This document shows, piece by piece, positions 1 to 7,592 of a stretch of DNA of 34,540 bases (within the stretch, counting starts at the first letter, position 1; the number at the start of each line of letters is the position of its first letter). Source of the stretch: Gemmatimonadota bacterium (GTDB taxonomy: Bacteria > Gemmatimonadota > Gemmatimonadetes > Longimicrobiales > RSA9). Made by a program: the position numbers and the translations under genes. The stretch spans positions 1 to 34,540 of the forward strand of contig JADGQX010000017.1 in the NCBI GenBank assembly GCA_017881445.1. The letters run 5' to 3'. The notes beneath the pieces were generated by a model that was not told the origin of the DNA, did not search any database, and saw only the letters and a program-made list of their open reading frames with translations.

Positions 1-231
1 CTGCCACATGTACGCGGGCGTGCCTGCCACCAGCAACTCGTTGCCGTGGGCCGCGAAGACGATGCCTTCGACGTACATCGGCAACCCGCCGGGCGACCGC
101 AACGTGTCTTCGCGGCTCACCCGGACGGCGCACGGAGGCGCAAGCCCCCGCTCGACCTGGCGGGCGCACGCCTGCGCAGACCAAACGGAGCACGCGAGAC
201 ACGCGAGAGCGACACGGCTCGACCGCTTCAT
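1..231 (-). CDS. Partial exported protein of unknown function (N-terminal 77 codons)
   Basis: The minus strand reads open from an ATG at 231 to the window edge. The first residues, MKRSSRVALACLACSVWSA, have a basic start and a hydrophobic core ending in small residues, and a Cys follows at about residue 22, so this is a signal peptide, possibly lipoprotein type. A GGAGG lies 4 nt upstream of the ATG (within 232-240), which fixes the start. The visible mature part is too short to assign a family. It is divergent from the DUF998 gene. The rest of the gene is outside the window. Confidence 0.6.
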   Translation of the reverse strand, partial: MKRSSRVALACLACSVWSAQACARQVERGLAPPCAVRVSREDTLRSPGGLPMYVEGIVFAAHGNELLVAGTPAYMWQ

Positions 232-410
232 CGTACCTCCGACGGTGCAACCAGAGGGCAGTGTGCGCGAAGAAGATGAAGCCCCTTGGTTGGCCCGTGC
301 AATGCCGCCGGCCCTTGCCTCGGCCGCACCTCCGCACGACGTTGGCGGCGCGGCGCGGACGCGCCGGCATGGAGCGACCTTTCCAGAACCGCGACGCGGC
401 GGAGCCATTG

Positions 411-1022
411 ATGAGAGATTCGAGCGCTGGGATCGACCGGGGCCTGGTCCTGCTCGGCAGCGCCATTCCGCTGGTCTTCATCGCCACCAACATCGTCTGC
501 GGCTTCGTGCTGGGCGACTACAACCACCTGACGCGACTGGTGAGCGAGCTGGGGGCGCTGGGCACGAGGTCGCAGCACCTGTTCACGGCCGGGCTGCTGC
601 TGTGCTCGGCGCTGAGCCTGCTGTTCGTCGTGGGGCTGTGCCGGAGCTGCGTGGCCGCGGGGCTGAGCGTCGTACCCGCCCTGGTGATCCTGGCCTACAC
701 GGAGTCGATCGCCGGCGCGGCGCTGTTCCCGCTTCCCTTGCGACTGCACCTGGTCCTGGGGATGCCCTCGATCCTGCTGGTCCTGTCCCCGGCGCTGGCG
801 CTGCTGCTCTGGCGCCGGCTGCCGCACATGGTGCTCATGGCGGCGATCAGCCTGGCGGTCATGTCGCTGGGGTTCCTGACGTACCTGCCCGATGTCCTGG
901 GCGACTACCCGGGGCTCAAGCAGCGGTTCTTCCATCTCGGCTGGGCTGTCTGGTTCCTCTGCCTCAGCTACCGCTTCGCCCACCTCCCCGACTCACGAGC
1001 GCCCGAGCCGCGGCCGACGTAG
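411..1022 (+). CDS. DUF998-type integral membrane protein
   Basis: About 203 residues, almost entirely hydrophobic helices (six or so membrane segments). The extracytoplasmic-loop motif NHLTRLVSELGALG near the N-terminus resembles the conserved 'ISELGA' signature of DUF998 proteins, whose function is unknown. The ATG at 411 is preferred because GGAG lies 8 nt upstream. The frame is open further upstream (261), but that extension is Arg/Pro-rich and looks non-coding. The stop is 3 bp from the convergent neighbour. Nothing links it to the polysaccharide locus. The family call rests on motif recognition only. Confidence 0.75.
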   Translation: MRDSSAGIDRGLVLLGSAIPLVFIATNIVCGFVLGDYNHLTRLVSELGALGTRSQHLFTAGLLLCSALSLLFVVGLCRSCVAAGLSVVPALVILAYTESIAGAALFPLPLRLHLVLGMPSILLVLSPALALLLWRRLPHMVLMAAISLAVMSLGFLTYLPDVLGDYPGLKQRFFHLGWAVWFLCLSYRFAHLPDSRAPEPRPT

Positions 1023-1025
1023 GCC

Positions 1026-1676
1026 TCAGTCGACGGGGTCGGGGTCGGGCTCCAGCGGACGCACGCGGCGGGGGCGCGGGCGGGGGCGCCAGCCCGCGGC
1101 GTCGCCCAGGCGCTCGCGGGCGACCCGGATGAGGCGCGCGATCAGGGGCAGGGGGGCGAAGAGCAGGGCGTGGCCCAGGAACACTTCGGCGCCGTGCCAG
1201 CTGACGAGGGCGGGGAAGAAGCCGCCCGGGCCGGTCTTGTTCAGGTCGAGGTCGAGCAGCTCCGCGAGAGGGGTTGGGAGCGGCAGCTCGACGAACCAGC
1301 GGTCGCGGATGAGGGGCCAGAGCAGGGGGACGCCGGTGCTGGAGGCAGGCCCGCCCGTCGCCAGCATGTCCAGGGCGAGGTGGGAGAGGTAGACCAGGAA
1401 GGCGATGGAGAACCAGCGGCGGGCGTCGGCGCCACGCGCCGCGGCAATGCCGGCGCAGGCCAGGGCGACGATGAGGGCGGCCAGCAGCGAGTGGGACCCC
1501 TCCCGATGGTAGAGGACCGGGTCGCCGACCAGGAGCCCCGGCAGGAAATCGGCGTCGGGCAGGTTGGCCACCAGCGCGAAGAAGAGCAGCACGCGGGTGT
1601 CGGACCAGCGGCCTCGCAGGGTCGTGGCCTCGGCGGCGGCCATGCCGCCGAAGACGTGGGCAATCGAAGTCGGCAT
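1026..1676 (-). CDS. Membrane-bound metal-dependent hydrolase family (DUF457/YdjM-like)
   Basis: 216 residues. The N-terminus MPTSIAHVFGG, then NLPDADFLPG, then HREGSHSLLAA, then YLSHLALDMLATGG reproduce the His/Asp pattern of the DUF457 (YdjM/YbcI) inner-membrane family: His7, the Asp pair in LPDADF, the HR-x-SH motif, and SHLALD. Members are annotated as putative metal-dependent hydrolases; their substrate is not known. Four to five hydrophobic segments are visible. The C-terminus ends in an Arg/Pro/Asp-rich tail. It runs in the same direction as the export genes upstream but is separated from them by about 170 bp of stacked hairpins, so it is probably a separate unit. No clear ribosome-binding site is visible. 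Confidence 0.75.
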   Translation of the reverse strand: MPTSIAHVFGGMAAAEATTLRGRWSDTRVLLFFALVANLPDADFLPGLLVGDPVLYHREGSHSLLAALIVALACAGIAAARGADARRWFSIAFLVYLSHLALDMLATGGPASSTGVPLLWPLIRDRWFVELPLPTPLAELLDLDLNKTGPGGFFPALVSWHGAEVFLGHALLFAPLPLIARLIRVARERLGDAAGWRPRPRPRRVRPLEPDPDPVD

Positions 1677-1721
1677 CCGGGCGTCCAGGGGCGCGCGGTC
1701 AGAGTCAGGGGCGCCAGCGGC

Positions 1722-1835
1722 GCATCTGCGGCCGCAGGTGCAAGATCAGGCCCCGGAGCCGCGCCTGTCCACCCACCGGGGCGGGTGGACAGGCGCCGGT
1801 CCGGGGCCGGGAGGCCGCCGCGTTGCCGCGGCGGC
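1722..1835. terminator. Stack of three hairpins between export operon and DUF457 gene
   Basis: Three inverted repeats lie in series. (1) 1722-1741 is a 20-bp palindrome centred on GCGGCCGC with one G-T mismatch pair. (2) 1761-1774 pairs perfectly with 1783-1796 (14 bp, arm GCGCCTGTCCACCC), and an outer 9-bp stem pairs 1749-1757 with 1800-1808. (3) 1814-1822 pairs with 1827-1835 (9 bp, 4-nt loop). They begin 13 bp beyond the stop of the export gene on the minus strand. There is no T-run, so this is a strong structured 3' end rather than a classical intrinsic terminator. Confidence 0.6.
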
Positions 1836-1848
1836 GATGTCGCCCGGC

Positions 1849-2631
1849 TCAGATGATGTGCAGCAGCCGGAGCAGGAGGACGGTGGGCCCGACCGACATG
1901 AGCACGGTGCGGGCGATGTTCACGAAGTTCCTGCTGGCCTGGGCCGGGACCTCGATCTGGTCGCCAGCCCGGAGGCTGAGCTGATCGAGGGTCCAGCCAT
2001 CTACGATGGCGGCCTGCAGCGTATTGCCATCCCAGATGGTCTTGCCGCCGCGCGTCACCTTGATCCCCTGCATATTGGCGGTGCCCGAGGGTCCGCCGGC
2101 GAGCATGAGCACGTCGGGGATGAGCGACTGGGCGGGCACGACGAAGAAGCCGGGCTTGTTGACGGCGCCCAGGATGGTGACGCGCACGAGGGAGTGGGCG
2201 TGCACCACGGGCTCCACCACGAAGCGGCTGATCTGCTTGGTCAGGTGCGTCTCCAGCTCGGAGCGCAGCACGCCGGCCACGGGGATGGGGCCGATGGCGG
2301 GCAGCACCAGGACGCGGCCGGGGTCCACATTGAAGGTGGCGGTGAGCGGCGCCTGTCCCTCCACGACCAGCTCGACCTTGTCGCCCACCTGAATGTCGCC
2401 GTTCTCCAGGCGGTCTTTGATGAGCTGGGTCTGGGCTTTAGTGCGCTCACGGTACGCGGCCGTGTACGCCGTGTTCTTGCTGCCGGCCGTATAGCTCTGC
2501 AGCAATGACTGAAGCTGCTCCCGGCTGAGCTGCGAGCGGCCGGGGTCGAAGACGTCCGGCATGGGCGACTGCGCCGCGACGGGGCCCGCGAGCGCCGCCA
2601 GGACGAGGACGGAAGCCAGATTCCTGAACAT
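1849..2631 (-). CDS. Polysaccharide export protein (Wza/EpsE-like, Poly_export + SLBB)
   Basis: About 260 residues. A signal peptide (residues 1-20, ending GPVAA before Gln) is followed by a Poly_export domain (about 74-143, containing VGDKVELVV and LPAIGPIPVAGVLRSELETHL-like text) and an SLBB segment (about 149-198, VTILGAVNKPGFFVVP). A hydrophobic helix closes the protein (236-260). Wza-type proteins form the outer-membrane exit channel for capsule or EPS. This one has no lipobox Cys and is shorter than Wza, nearer the EpsE type found with exosortases. I chose ATG 2631 for the clean signal peptide; in-frame GTG 2685 (immediately after the kinase stop) and ATG 2673 are alternatives and would indicate translational coupling to the kinase gene. 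Confidence 0.88.
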   Translation of the reverse strand: MFRNLASVLVLAALAGPVAAQSPMPDVFDPGRSQLSREQLQSLLQSYTAGSKNTAYTAAYRERTKAQTQLIKDRLENGDIQVGDKVELVVEGQAPLTATFNVDPGRVLVLPAIGPIPVAGVLRSELETHLTKQISRFVVEPVVHAHSLVRVTILGAVNKPGFFVVPAQSLIPDVLMLAGGPSGTANMQGIKVTRGGKTIWDGNTLQAAIVDGWTLDQLSLRAGDQIEVPAQASRNFVNIARTVLMSVGPTVLLLRLLHII

Positions 2632-2685
2632 GATCACCAGCCGGCCGAACGATCGGCCCACAGAGGTTTGCATGGGCACCCGCAC

Positions 2686-5091
2686 TCAGACGGCGGGCTG
2701 CAGTTGCTTGGGCTCGGCCTCTTCGTTGCCGGAGTCGTAGCCCGGGAGATAGCGGTAGTAGCGATAGATCGACTGCTCGCGCGTGCCGTTCAGCACCACG
2801 CCCAGCACGCGGGTGGAGACGCGCGTCAGGTTGTCCAGGTGCGTGTGCGCCAGCGCCCGCTCCGTGCGGCCGGTACGGATCACCAGCAACAGGTTGCCGG
2901 CCAGGGTGGCCAGGACGAAGGGGTCCACGCCTGCGGCCAGGGGCGGACTGTCGATCAAGATGGCGTCGTACTGGGTGCGCATGCGCGCCAGCAGCTGCCG
3001 CATGGCGGCGGAGGCCAGCAGCTCCGGGCCGTTGTGCATGCGGGTGCCGGAGGCAATGCAGTGCAGGCGCTCGTGCTGGGTGCCGTGCAGCACCTCGGCG
3101 TCGGTGGCGCGCCCCTCGAGCAGATCGGTCAGCCCGGGCTTGCGGTCGAACTTGAGCAGGTGGTGCATGGTGCCGCGCCGGATGTCGCCGTCGATGACCA
3201 GGGTACGGAACCCCTGGTCGGCAAAGGCGATGGCCAGGTTCGAGATCAGGAAGGACTTGCCCTCGCCCGTGCCGGGGCTGGTCACGGTCACCACCATGGG
3301 GCCGGCCGCGCCGTAGGCGTGCAGCAGGTTCAAGCGGATGGTGCGCAGCGACTCCAGCGCCTGGGTCAGCTCTTTCTGCGCCATGGCGCCGCCCGTCATC
3401 TGCAGGTGGGGCAGCACGCCCAGGATGGGCAGGCCCATGTGGAAGGTGACCTCTTCCGGGTAGCGGACGTGGGGGTCGAGCCGGTCCAGCAGCAGCGCCA
3501 GCACCAGGCCGAGCCCGATGCTGCCCACGATGCCCAGCAGCAGCAGCTTGATGCGCGGGTCGGAGTCCGGCTCGCGCGGCACCGCGGCGCGGTCGAGGAC
3601 GCGCACGTCCGGGATCGAGGTCTCGGCCGCGAGGCGCGTGGACTCGTAGCGGCTCTGCACGTTGTTGTACAGCTCCTCCAGGCCGGAGACCCGGCGCTGG
3701 AGCCGCGCCTCGTTGATGACGCGGGCCGGGATCGCCTTCAGGTCGCTGGAGGCGTTGGCCACCATGTTGTCCAGCACCGTGGCGCGCATCTGCAGCGCCG
3801 AGACCAGGGCGCTGGCCAGCCGGGGCACCGTCTGGTGCTCGATGACCGCGATCTCCTCCTTGGCGCGCCGGACGGCCACGTAGTCGTCCGTGTACTGCTG
3901 CTGCAGCGCGCGCAGCGCGGCACGCTTCTGGGTCAGGTCCTGCAGGGCGGCGTTCAGCTCGGGCGACTGCTGCACCGAGCCGATGACGGCCAGGGCGTCC
4001 ACCGCCGGGCCGCCGTTGGCGCCGCCCGTGAGCGCGCTGCGGATAGCTTCCTCGTCCCGGGTCAGCTGCTCGCGCTGGATCTTCACGTCGAAGAAGTGGG
4101 AGAACTCGGCATCGGCGCCATTGGAGCCGCGCACGGCCTTGCTGCTCGAGGGCAGGGAGACCACGGCGTCGGAGGGCGTGGTCGCGTTGGAGACCTTGAA
4201 CGCCTCCATCGCGCTCTCGGCGTCGTGCAGGTTGTTCGCGGCAATGCCGACCTGGCTGTCCAGGATCTTGGCGATCTCGGTCATCTTGCCGGCCTTCAGC
4301 TCGGCCGCCACCGCCACGTAGCGGTCCACGATGGCGTTCACCACCGCCGTCGTGCGGTACGGATCCTCACCAAGCAGCCCGATGCTCAGGAAGTTGCCGT
4401 TCTTGGGCATGACCGCCTGCAGCTTGTCGTTGAGCGCGCGAGCGGCATCGCGCGGGGCCGAGACCGTGAAGGTGACCTCCCGGCCCGGTCGCAGCGCCTG
4501 CGGATTGGGCAGCCAGAAGAAGCCGGCGCCGCGACCGATGGAGTCGCCGCGCGTGCCGTGCTCGGAAATGGCGCCGTCGTCCGAGTTCAGCGTGTAGGTG
4601 CGCCCGCTGCGGCTGACGACCAGCGAGTACTTGGCCGAGTGGAACGGGCTGTTGAGCTTGAACTCGCGGAACATGCCCGCGTCGCCCGTCTCGTAGTCCA
4701 GGTAGAGCCGCTGCTCGCGGACGACGTAGTCCATGACCTGGTAGGAGCGGAGCAGGTCGAGCCAGGCCGTGGAGGCGAGCAGCTCGGACTGCTGAATCGG
4801 GCCGCTGCGGCCGTCGTCCCGGTTCGGCACCTCCACCCAGATCGTGGATTGCGCCATGTACTTCGGGTGGAAGAAGCGCGAGACGACCGCCGTGGCCGCA
4901 ATGCCCAGCACGGATACGCCCACGATCAGCCACTTGTAGCGCCCGAGCGCCGCTAGATAGCGCGACTTGCCGGACGGCGGCTGCCGCATCGGCTGGGCGC
5001 TCATGCCGGAGACGTCGAAGGGAAGCTCCGACGACGCCGAGGCGACAAGCTCGGCTTGAGAACGAGGATCGGGGACGAGTTCGTTTGCCAT
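2686..5091 (-). CDS. Wzz-domain polysaccharide co-polymerase fused to tyrosine autokinase (Wzc/GumC-CapB type)
   Basis: About 801 residues. A first membrane helix (54-71), a long periplasmic coiled-coil region of Wzz/GNVR type, a second helix (514-536), then a cytoplasmic BY-kinase domain. Walker A SPGTGEGKS is at 605-613, Walker A' LVIDGD at 631-636, and Walker B ILIDSPP at about 711-717. The C-terminal tyrosine cluster YRYYRYLPGY (776-785) is the autophosphorylation tail. The protein controls chain length and export together with the downstream Wza-like protein. ATG 5091 is chosen because the frame upstream of it (to 5304) is Pro/Arg-rich and lies over the promoter region. A sigma-54 type promoter is predicted about 60 nt upstream of this start. 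No Wzb-like phosphatase is visible nearby. Confidence 0.92.
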   Translation of the reverse strand: MANELVPDPRSQAELVASASSELPFDVSGMSAQPMRQPPSGKSRYLAALGRYKWLIVGVSVLGIAATAVVSRFFHPKYMAQSTIWVEVPNRDDGRSGPIQQSELLASTAWLDLLRSYQVMDYVVREQRLYLDYETGDAGMFREFKLNSPFHSAKYSLVVSRSGRTYTLNSDDGAISEHGTRGDSIGRGAGFFWLPNPQALRPGREVTFTVSAPRDAARALNDKLQAVMPKNGNFLSIGLLGEDPYRTTAVVNAIVDRYVAVAAELKAGKMTEIAKILDSQVGIAANNLHDAESAMEAFKVSNATTPSDAVVSLPSSSKAVRGSNGADAEFSHFFDVKIQREQLTRDEEAIRSALTGGANGGPAVDALAVIGSVQQSPELNAALQDLTQKRAALRALQQQYTDDYVAVRRAKEEIAVIEHQTVPRLASALVSALQMRATVLDNMVANASSDLKAIPARVINEARLQRRVSGLEELYNNVQSRYESTRLAAETSIPDVRVLDRAAVPREPDSDPRIKLLLLGIVGSIGLGLVLALLLDRLDPHVRYPEEVTFHMGLPILGVLPHLQMTGGAMAQKELTQALESLRTIRLNLLHAYGAAGPMVVTVTSPGTGEGKSFLISNLAIAFADQGFRTLVIDGDIRRGTMHHLLKFDRKPGLTDLLEGRATDAEVLHGTQHERLHCIASGTRMHNGPELLASAAMRQLLARMRTQYDAILIDSPPLAAGVDPFVLATLAGNLLLVIRTGRTERALAHTHLDNLTRVSTRVLGVVLNGTREQSIYRYYRYLPGYDSGNEEAEPKQLQPAV

Positions 5092-5162
5092 TCGTTGTGA
5101 CTCGCGAGCGACGGGGATTGGCCTGCCGAGACCGGAGCGCTCAGACGGCGGAGGCGCCGGAA

Positions 5163-5176
5163 GCAAGCGCAGTACC
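5163..5176 (-). promoter_or_regulatory. Predicted sigma-54 (-24/-12) promoter for the kinase/export operon
   Basis: On the minus strand the sequence GGTACTGCGCTTGC, followed by TT, has GG and GC separated by exactly 10 nt, an intact TTGC -12 box and GGTAC at -24. This matches the RpoN pattern TGGCAC-N5-TTGC with the family's tolerated C-to-T change. The expected start of transcription is about 5152, giving a leader of about 60 nt before the ATG at 5091. The gene diverging from it encodes a sigma-54 activator. Confidence 0.6.
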
Positions 5177-5255
5177 GCGTGGACCGAGCGGGCGGAACCG
5201 CTTCCGGGCGTTGGGCGTCCGCGCTTCCGACCCACCAGGACCCCACGCCCGACCC

Positions 5256-5271
5256 CCCACAAGCCTGTGGG
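5256..5271. promoter_or_regulatory. Inverted repeat, candidate activator-binding site between divergent sigma-54 promoters
   Basis: CCCACA-AGCC-TGTGGG is a perfect 6-bp inverted repeat. It lies about 110 bp upstream of the predicted minus-strand start (about 5152) and about 140 bp upstream of the predicted plus-strand start (about 5406), the usual distance for NtrC-type enhancers. A second small repeat, CAACA-GG-TGTTG, follows at 5279-5290. Binding by the adjacent regulator is inference. Confidence 0.35.
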
Positions 5272-5380
5272 CGGCGCGCAACAGGTGTTGACGCCCGCCG
5301 TCACGTCCAGGCGGGCCTCGCGTATGCGTTTCTGCTGCTAAGCACCCGCGCTTCCCCGCTTTTCCGCCTCGTGCCGATCC

Positions 5381-5394
5381 GGCACCGCCGTTGC
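5381..5394 (+). promoter_or_regulatory. Predicted sigma-54 (-24/-12) promoter for the response regulator
   Basis: GGCACCGCCGTTGC contains GGCAC, five bases, and TTGC, with the invariant GG and GC exactly 10 nt apart. The preceding base is C instead of the preferred T. Transcription would start near 5406, leaving a leader of about 200 nt before the ATG at 5606. The left half overlaps an inverted repeat GTGCCG-ATC-CGGCAC (5371-5385). It implies that the sigma-54 activator controls its own gene. Confidence 0.55.
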
Positions 5395-5605
5395 GGTTGG
5401 GACCGCCGCCCGACGGCTGCGGGCAGCGACGGCGTCGGACGGACCGCGGGGCATGCGCGGCCCGGCCACCTCCGAGGAGGAGCGCCGTGGAGCCGACCGG
5501 GCATCCAGAGCCGCACCGAACAGGAGTTTGTGCTTTTCCCGCTATGGACGGGCGCGCCGGGCGCCCGTCCGTATTGCATCCCTGGCCCAGGAGCCGCCGA
5601 CGATT

Positions 5606-7108
5606 ATGGGCATTCCTAACCCGACGAGCTTCGAGCCCGGCCTCATGGACGCCGGCGGTTCGAATGGCCGGTTCAAGCCGGAGCTCGTCCGCGTGCTCGT
5701 GGTGGACGACGAGTACTCGCTGCGCGAGAGCTGTGCGAACATCCTGCGCGCCGAGGGCTACACCGTCGCCACCTGCGGGCGCGGCGACGAGGCGCTCGAC
5801 CTCCTGCGCCGGCGTCCCTTCGACCTGGTCATGATCGATTTCTTCATGTCCGAGGTCGGGGGGATGGACCTGCTTAAGGCCTGCCTGGAGACCAACCGGG
5901 ACTGCCTGGTGATCATGGTCACGGGTGAGGCCACGGTGGAGGTGAGCCTGGAGGCGGTGAACGCGGGCGCCTGGCAGTTCCTGCCCAAGCCCTTCTCCGC
6001 CGGCCACCTGCAGCTGCTGGCGGGACGCGCCTGCCACGCCATTGCCGCCCGCAGCGAGATCGAGAGCGCCGAGGAAGCCGCGGGCGCCGCCCAGCACAGC
6101 CAGCACGTCACCGTGCTCGGCACCTCGCCTGCCTTCCGCCGCGTCATCGACCTGGCCCGGAAGGTGGCGGGCACGGGCGTGTCCGTCCTGATCTCCGGCG
6201 AGAGCGGCACCGGCAAGGAGCAGATCGCCCAGTTCATCCACCAGCACAGCCGCCGCCGCGGGCAGCCCATGGTGGCGCTGAACTGCGCCGCCCTGCCCGA
6301 GCCGCTGCTGGAGTCCGAGATGTTCGGTCACGTCCGCGGCGCCTTCACCGGCGCGGTCCAGGACAAGCCCGGGCTGCTCGAGGTGGCCAACGGCGGCACC
6401 CTGTTCCTGGACGAGATCACCGAGATGTCGCAGGCGATCCAGGCCAAGCTGCTGCGGGTCATCCAGGACGGCGTGGTGCGCCGCGTGGGCAGCAACAGCA
6501 CCGACTCCGTGGTGGACGTCCGCTTCATCGCCGCCACCAACCGCGATCCGCAGCAGGCCACCGACCAGGGCATCCTGCGCCGCGATCTCTACTACCGGCT
6601 GCGCGTGGTGCCGATCCGCATGCCGCCGCTGCGCGAGCGCCCCGAGGACATCCCGATCCTCGCCCGCCACTTCCTGGCCCGCTACTGGACCCGCCACCGC
6701 GAGCTCAACGCCCCGCTGCCTCACCTCGCGCAGAGCGCGGTGCAGGAGCTCCAGTCCCGGGAATGGCGCGGCAACGTCCGCGAGCTGCAGAACGTCATCG
6801 AGCACGCCGTGGTCCTGCTCCCCTCGGGCGCCGAGCTCGAGGCCGCCGACCTGCCTTCCCTCGACGATGGCGATTCGCCCCGCCGGGGCGTGCCCACGCC
6901 CATCGTCGGCGCCAGCGAGGAGCCCTATCACATTGCCCGTGAGCGCGTCCTGGCCGACTTCGAGCGAGGATACCTGCTCTGGCTGGTCCGCCGCGCCTCC
7001 GGCAACATGTCCGAGGCCGCCCGCATCGCGGGAGTCGACCGAACCACGCTATACCGGCTCATGGAGAAACACGCGCTGCGCCGCGGGACCATAATCACCG
7101 AGGCCTGA
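5606..7108 (+). CDS. Sigma-54-dependent response regulator (NtrC family, PrsR-like)
   Basis: About 500 residues in three domains. The receiver domain (about 28-140) has the acidic pair Asp34/Asp35, phospho-acceptor Asp78, Thr106 and Lys128. The AAA+ domain (about 168-400) has Walker A GESGTGKE (198-205), the sigma-54 contact loop GAFTGA (245-250) and Walker B GTLFLDE (264-270). A Fis-type helix-turn-helix (ARIAGVDRTTLYRLMEKH) ends the protein. In Zoogloea-type exosortase systems an RpoN activator of this class (PrsR) turns on PEP-CTERM genes, and the same job is likely here. No partner kinase (PrsK) is present in the window. Start ATG 5606 has AGGAG 12 nt upstream; in-frame ATG 5453 would add a low-complexity extension. 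Confidence 0.9.
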   Translation: MGIPNPTSFEPGLMDAGGSNGRFKPELVRVLVVDDEYSLRESCANILRAEGYTVATCGRGDEALDLLRRRPFDLVMIDFFMSEVGGMDLLKACLETNRDCLVIMVTGEATVEVSLEAVNAGAWQFLPKPFSAGHLQLLAGRACHAIAARSEIESAEEAAGAAQHSQHVTVLGTSPAFRRVIDLARKVAGTGVSVLISGESGTGKEQIAQFIHQHSRRRGQPMVALNCAALPEPLLESEMFGHVRGAFTGAVQDKPGLLEVANGGTLFLDEITEMSQAIQAKLLRVIQDGVVRRVGSNSTDSVVDVRFIAATNRDPQQATDQGILRRDLYYRLRVVPIRMPPLRERPEDIPILARHFLARYWTRHRELNAPLPHLAQSAVQELQSREWRGNVRELQNVIEHAVVLLPSGAELEAADLPSLDDGDSPRRGVPTPIVGASEEPYHIARERVLADFERGYLLWLVRRASGNMSEAARIAGVDRTTLYRLMEKHALRRGTIITEA

Positions 7109-7170
7109 AGCCCACGCTGCGCGTGGAGCAGGAGCAGGGCTCAGGTGCACATGCACGGGCACGAGGATGG

Positions 7171-7212
7171 GCACGAGGACACTGCGGTCCTCGTGCTCTT
7201 TCTCGTTTCTGG
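7171..7212 (+). terminator. Rho-independent terminator after the response regulator gene
   Basis: A perfect 10-bp stem, GCACGAGGAC (7171-7180) with GTCCTCGTGC (7187-7196) and a 6-nt loop, is followed by a T-rich tract (TCTTTCTCGTTTC). It starts 62 bp after the regulator stop. The left arm is part of a short direct repeat of GGGCACGAGGA just upstream. Confidence 0.75.
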
Positions 7213-7411
7213 GGCAGCGAGTTCGTGGGGGGCCGGCGAGTTGGTGGGCCATCGAGCAGGGGTGGAAGGCTGACGGCGGAGTCGGCGGAGAGGCAGGTCG
7301 GTTCGCCTCCAGCGGTTTGGGCTCGTGTCCAGTGGCCGAGTGCCGTGGTCGTGCGGGGCGGCCGGCGCGCGAGGGCGACGGCCGCCTGTTGTCGGATAGG
7401 CCCAACACCGG

Positions 7412-7428
7412 CTGTGGCGACGCCACAG
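7412..7428. promoter_or_regulatory. 17-bp perfect palindrome, candidate operator
   Basis: CTGTGGCG-A-CGCCACAG is an 8-bp perfect inverted repeat around one base, about 165 bp upstream of the sugar transferase start. The half-site CTGTGGC/GCCACAG recurs at 29361-29380. Between 7212 and 7412 I see no gene. Confidence 0.35.
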
Positions 7429-7454
7429 ATGGCACGTGGTCGGGCGCGGTCGGA

Positions 7455-7490
7455 CATTATAGCTAAATTGTTCTGTGATAGCTACTTAAA
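7455..7490. promoter_or_regulatory. AT-rich island with two ATAGCTA repeats upstream of the exosortase operon
   Basis: This stretch is strikingly AT-rich for the genome. It carries ATAGCTA twice (7459-7465 and 7478-7484), 19 nt apart; the core TAGCTA is itself a palindrome. It lies about 100 bp before the sugar transferase start and is the likeliest promoter/operator zone for the operon starting at 7593. I cannot place a -35/-10 pair with normal spacing. A TGGCAC-containing sequence at 7430 has GG-to-GC spacing one base too long for sigma-54. Confidence 0.4.
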
Positions 7491-7592
7491 TCCAACGCAA
7501 CCGCTCTGCCCGGGCCGCGCACGGGCGTTGCCCTCTGCACACTCGTCGCACGGGCGCGCTGCCTACGCCATTCGCACCAGAGGGAGATTCGA

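Noticed and set aside
8-1132. A 374-codon plus-strand frame across the left edge
   Set aside because: Arg/Pro/Ala-rich, out of frame with the DUF998 gene that has a proper ribosome-binding site and membrane helices.
2668-4956. A 762-codon open frame on the plus strand opposite the tyrosine kinase gene
   Set aside because: It is the antisense shadow of the kinase gene: His/Gln/Arg/Gly-rich with no domain motifs. High GC at third positions keeps antisense frames open.
5650-5670. A GGTTCGAAT string resembling a tRNA T-loop
   Set aside because: It is inside the response regulator coding frame and has no surrounding cloverleaf.
5141-6931. A 596-codon minus-strand frame opposite the response regulator
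   Set aside because: Antisense shadow of a gene with complete receiver, AAA+ and HTH motifs; its own composition is Gly/His/Ala-rich and unlike a protein.
7430-7446. TGGCACG-containing sequence upstream of the sugar transferase as a sigma-54 promoter
   Set aside because: GG and GC are 11 nt apart instead of 10 and there is no TTGC; sigma-54 spacing is strict.
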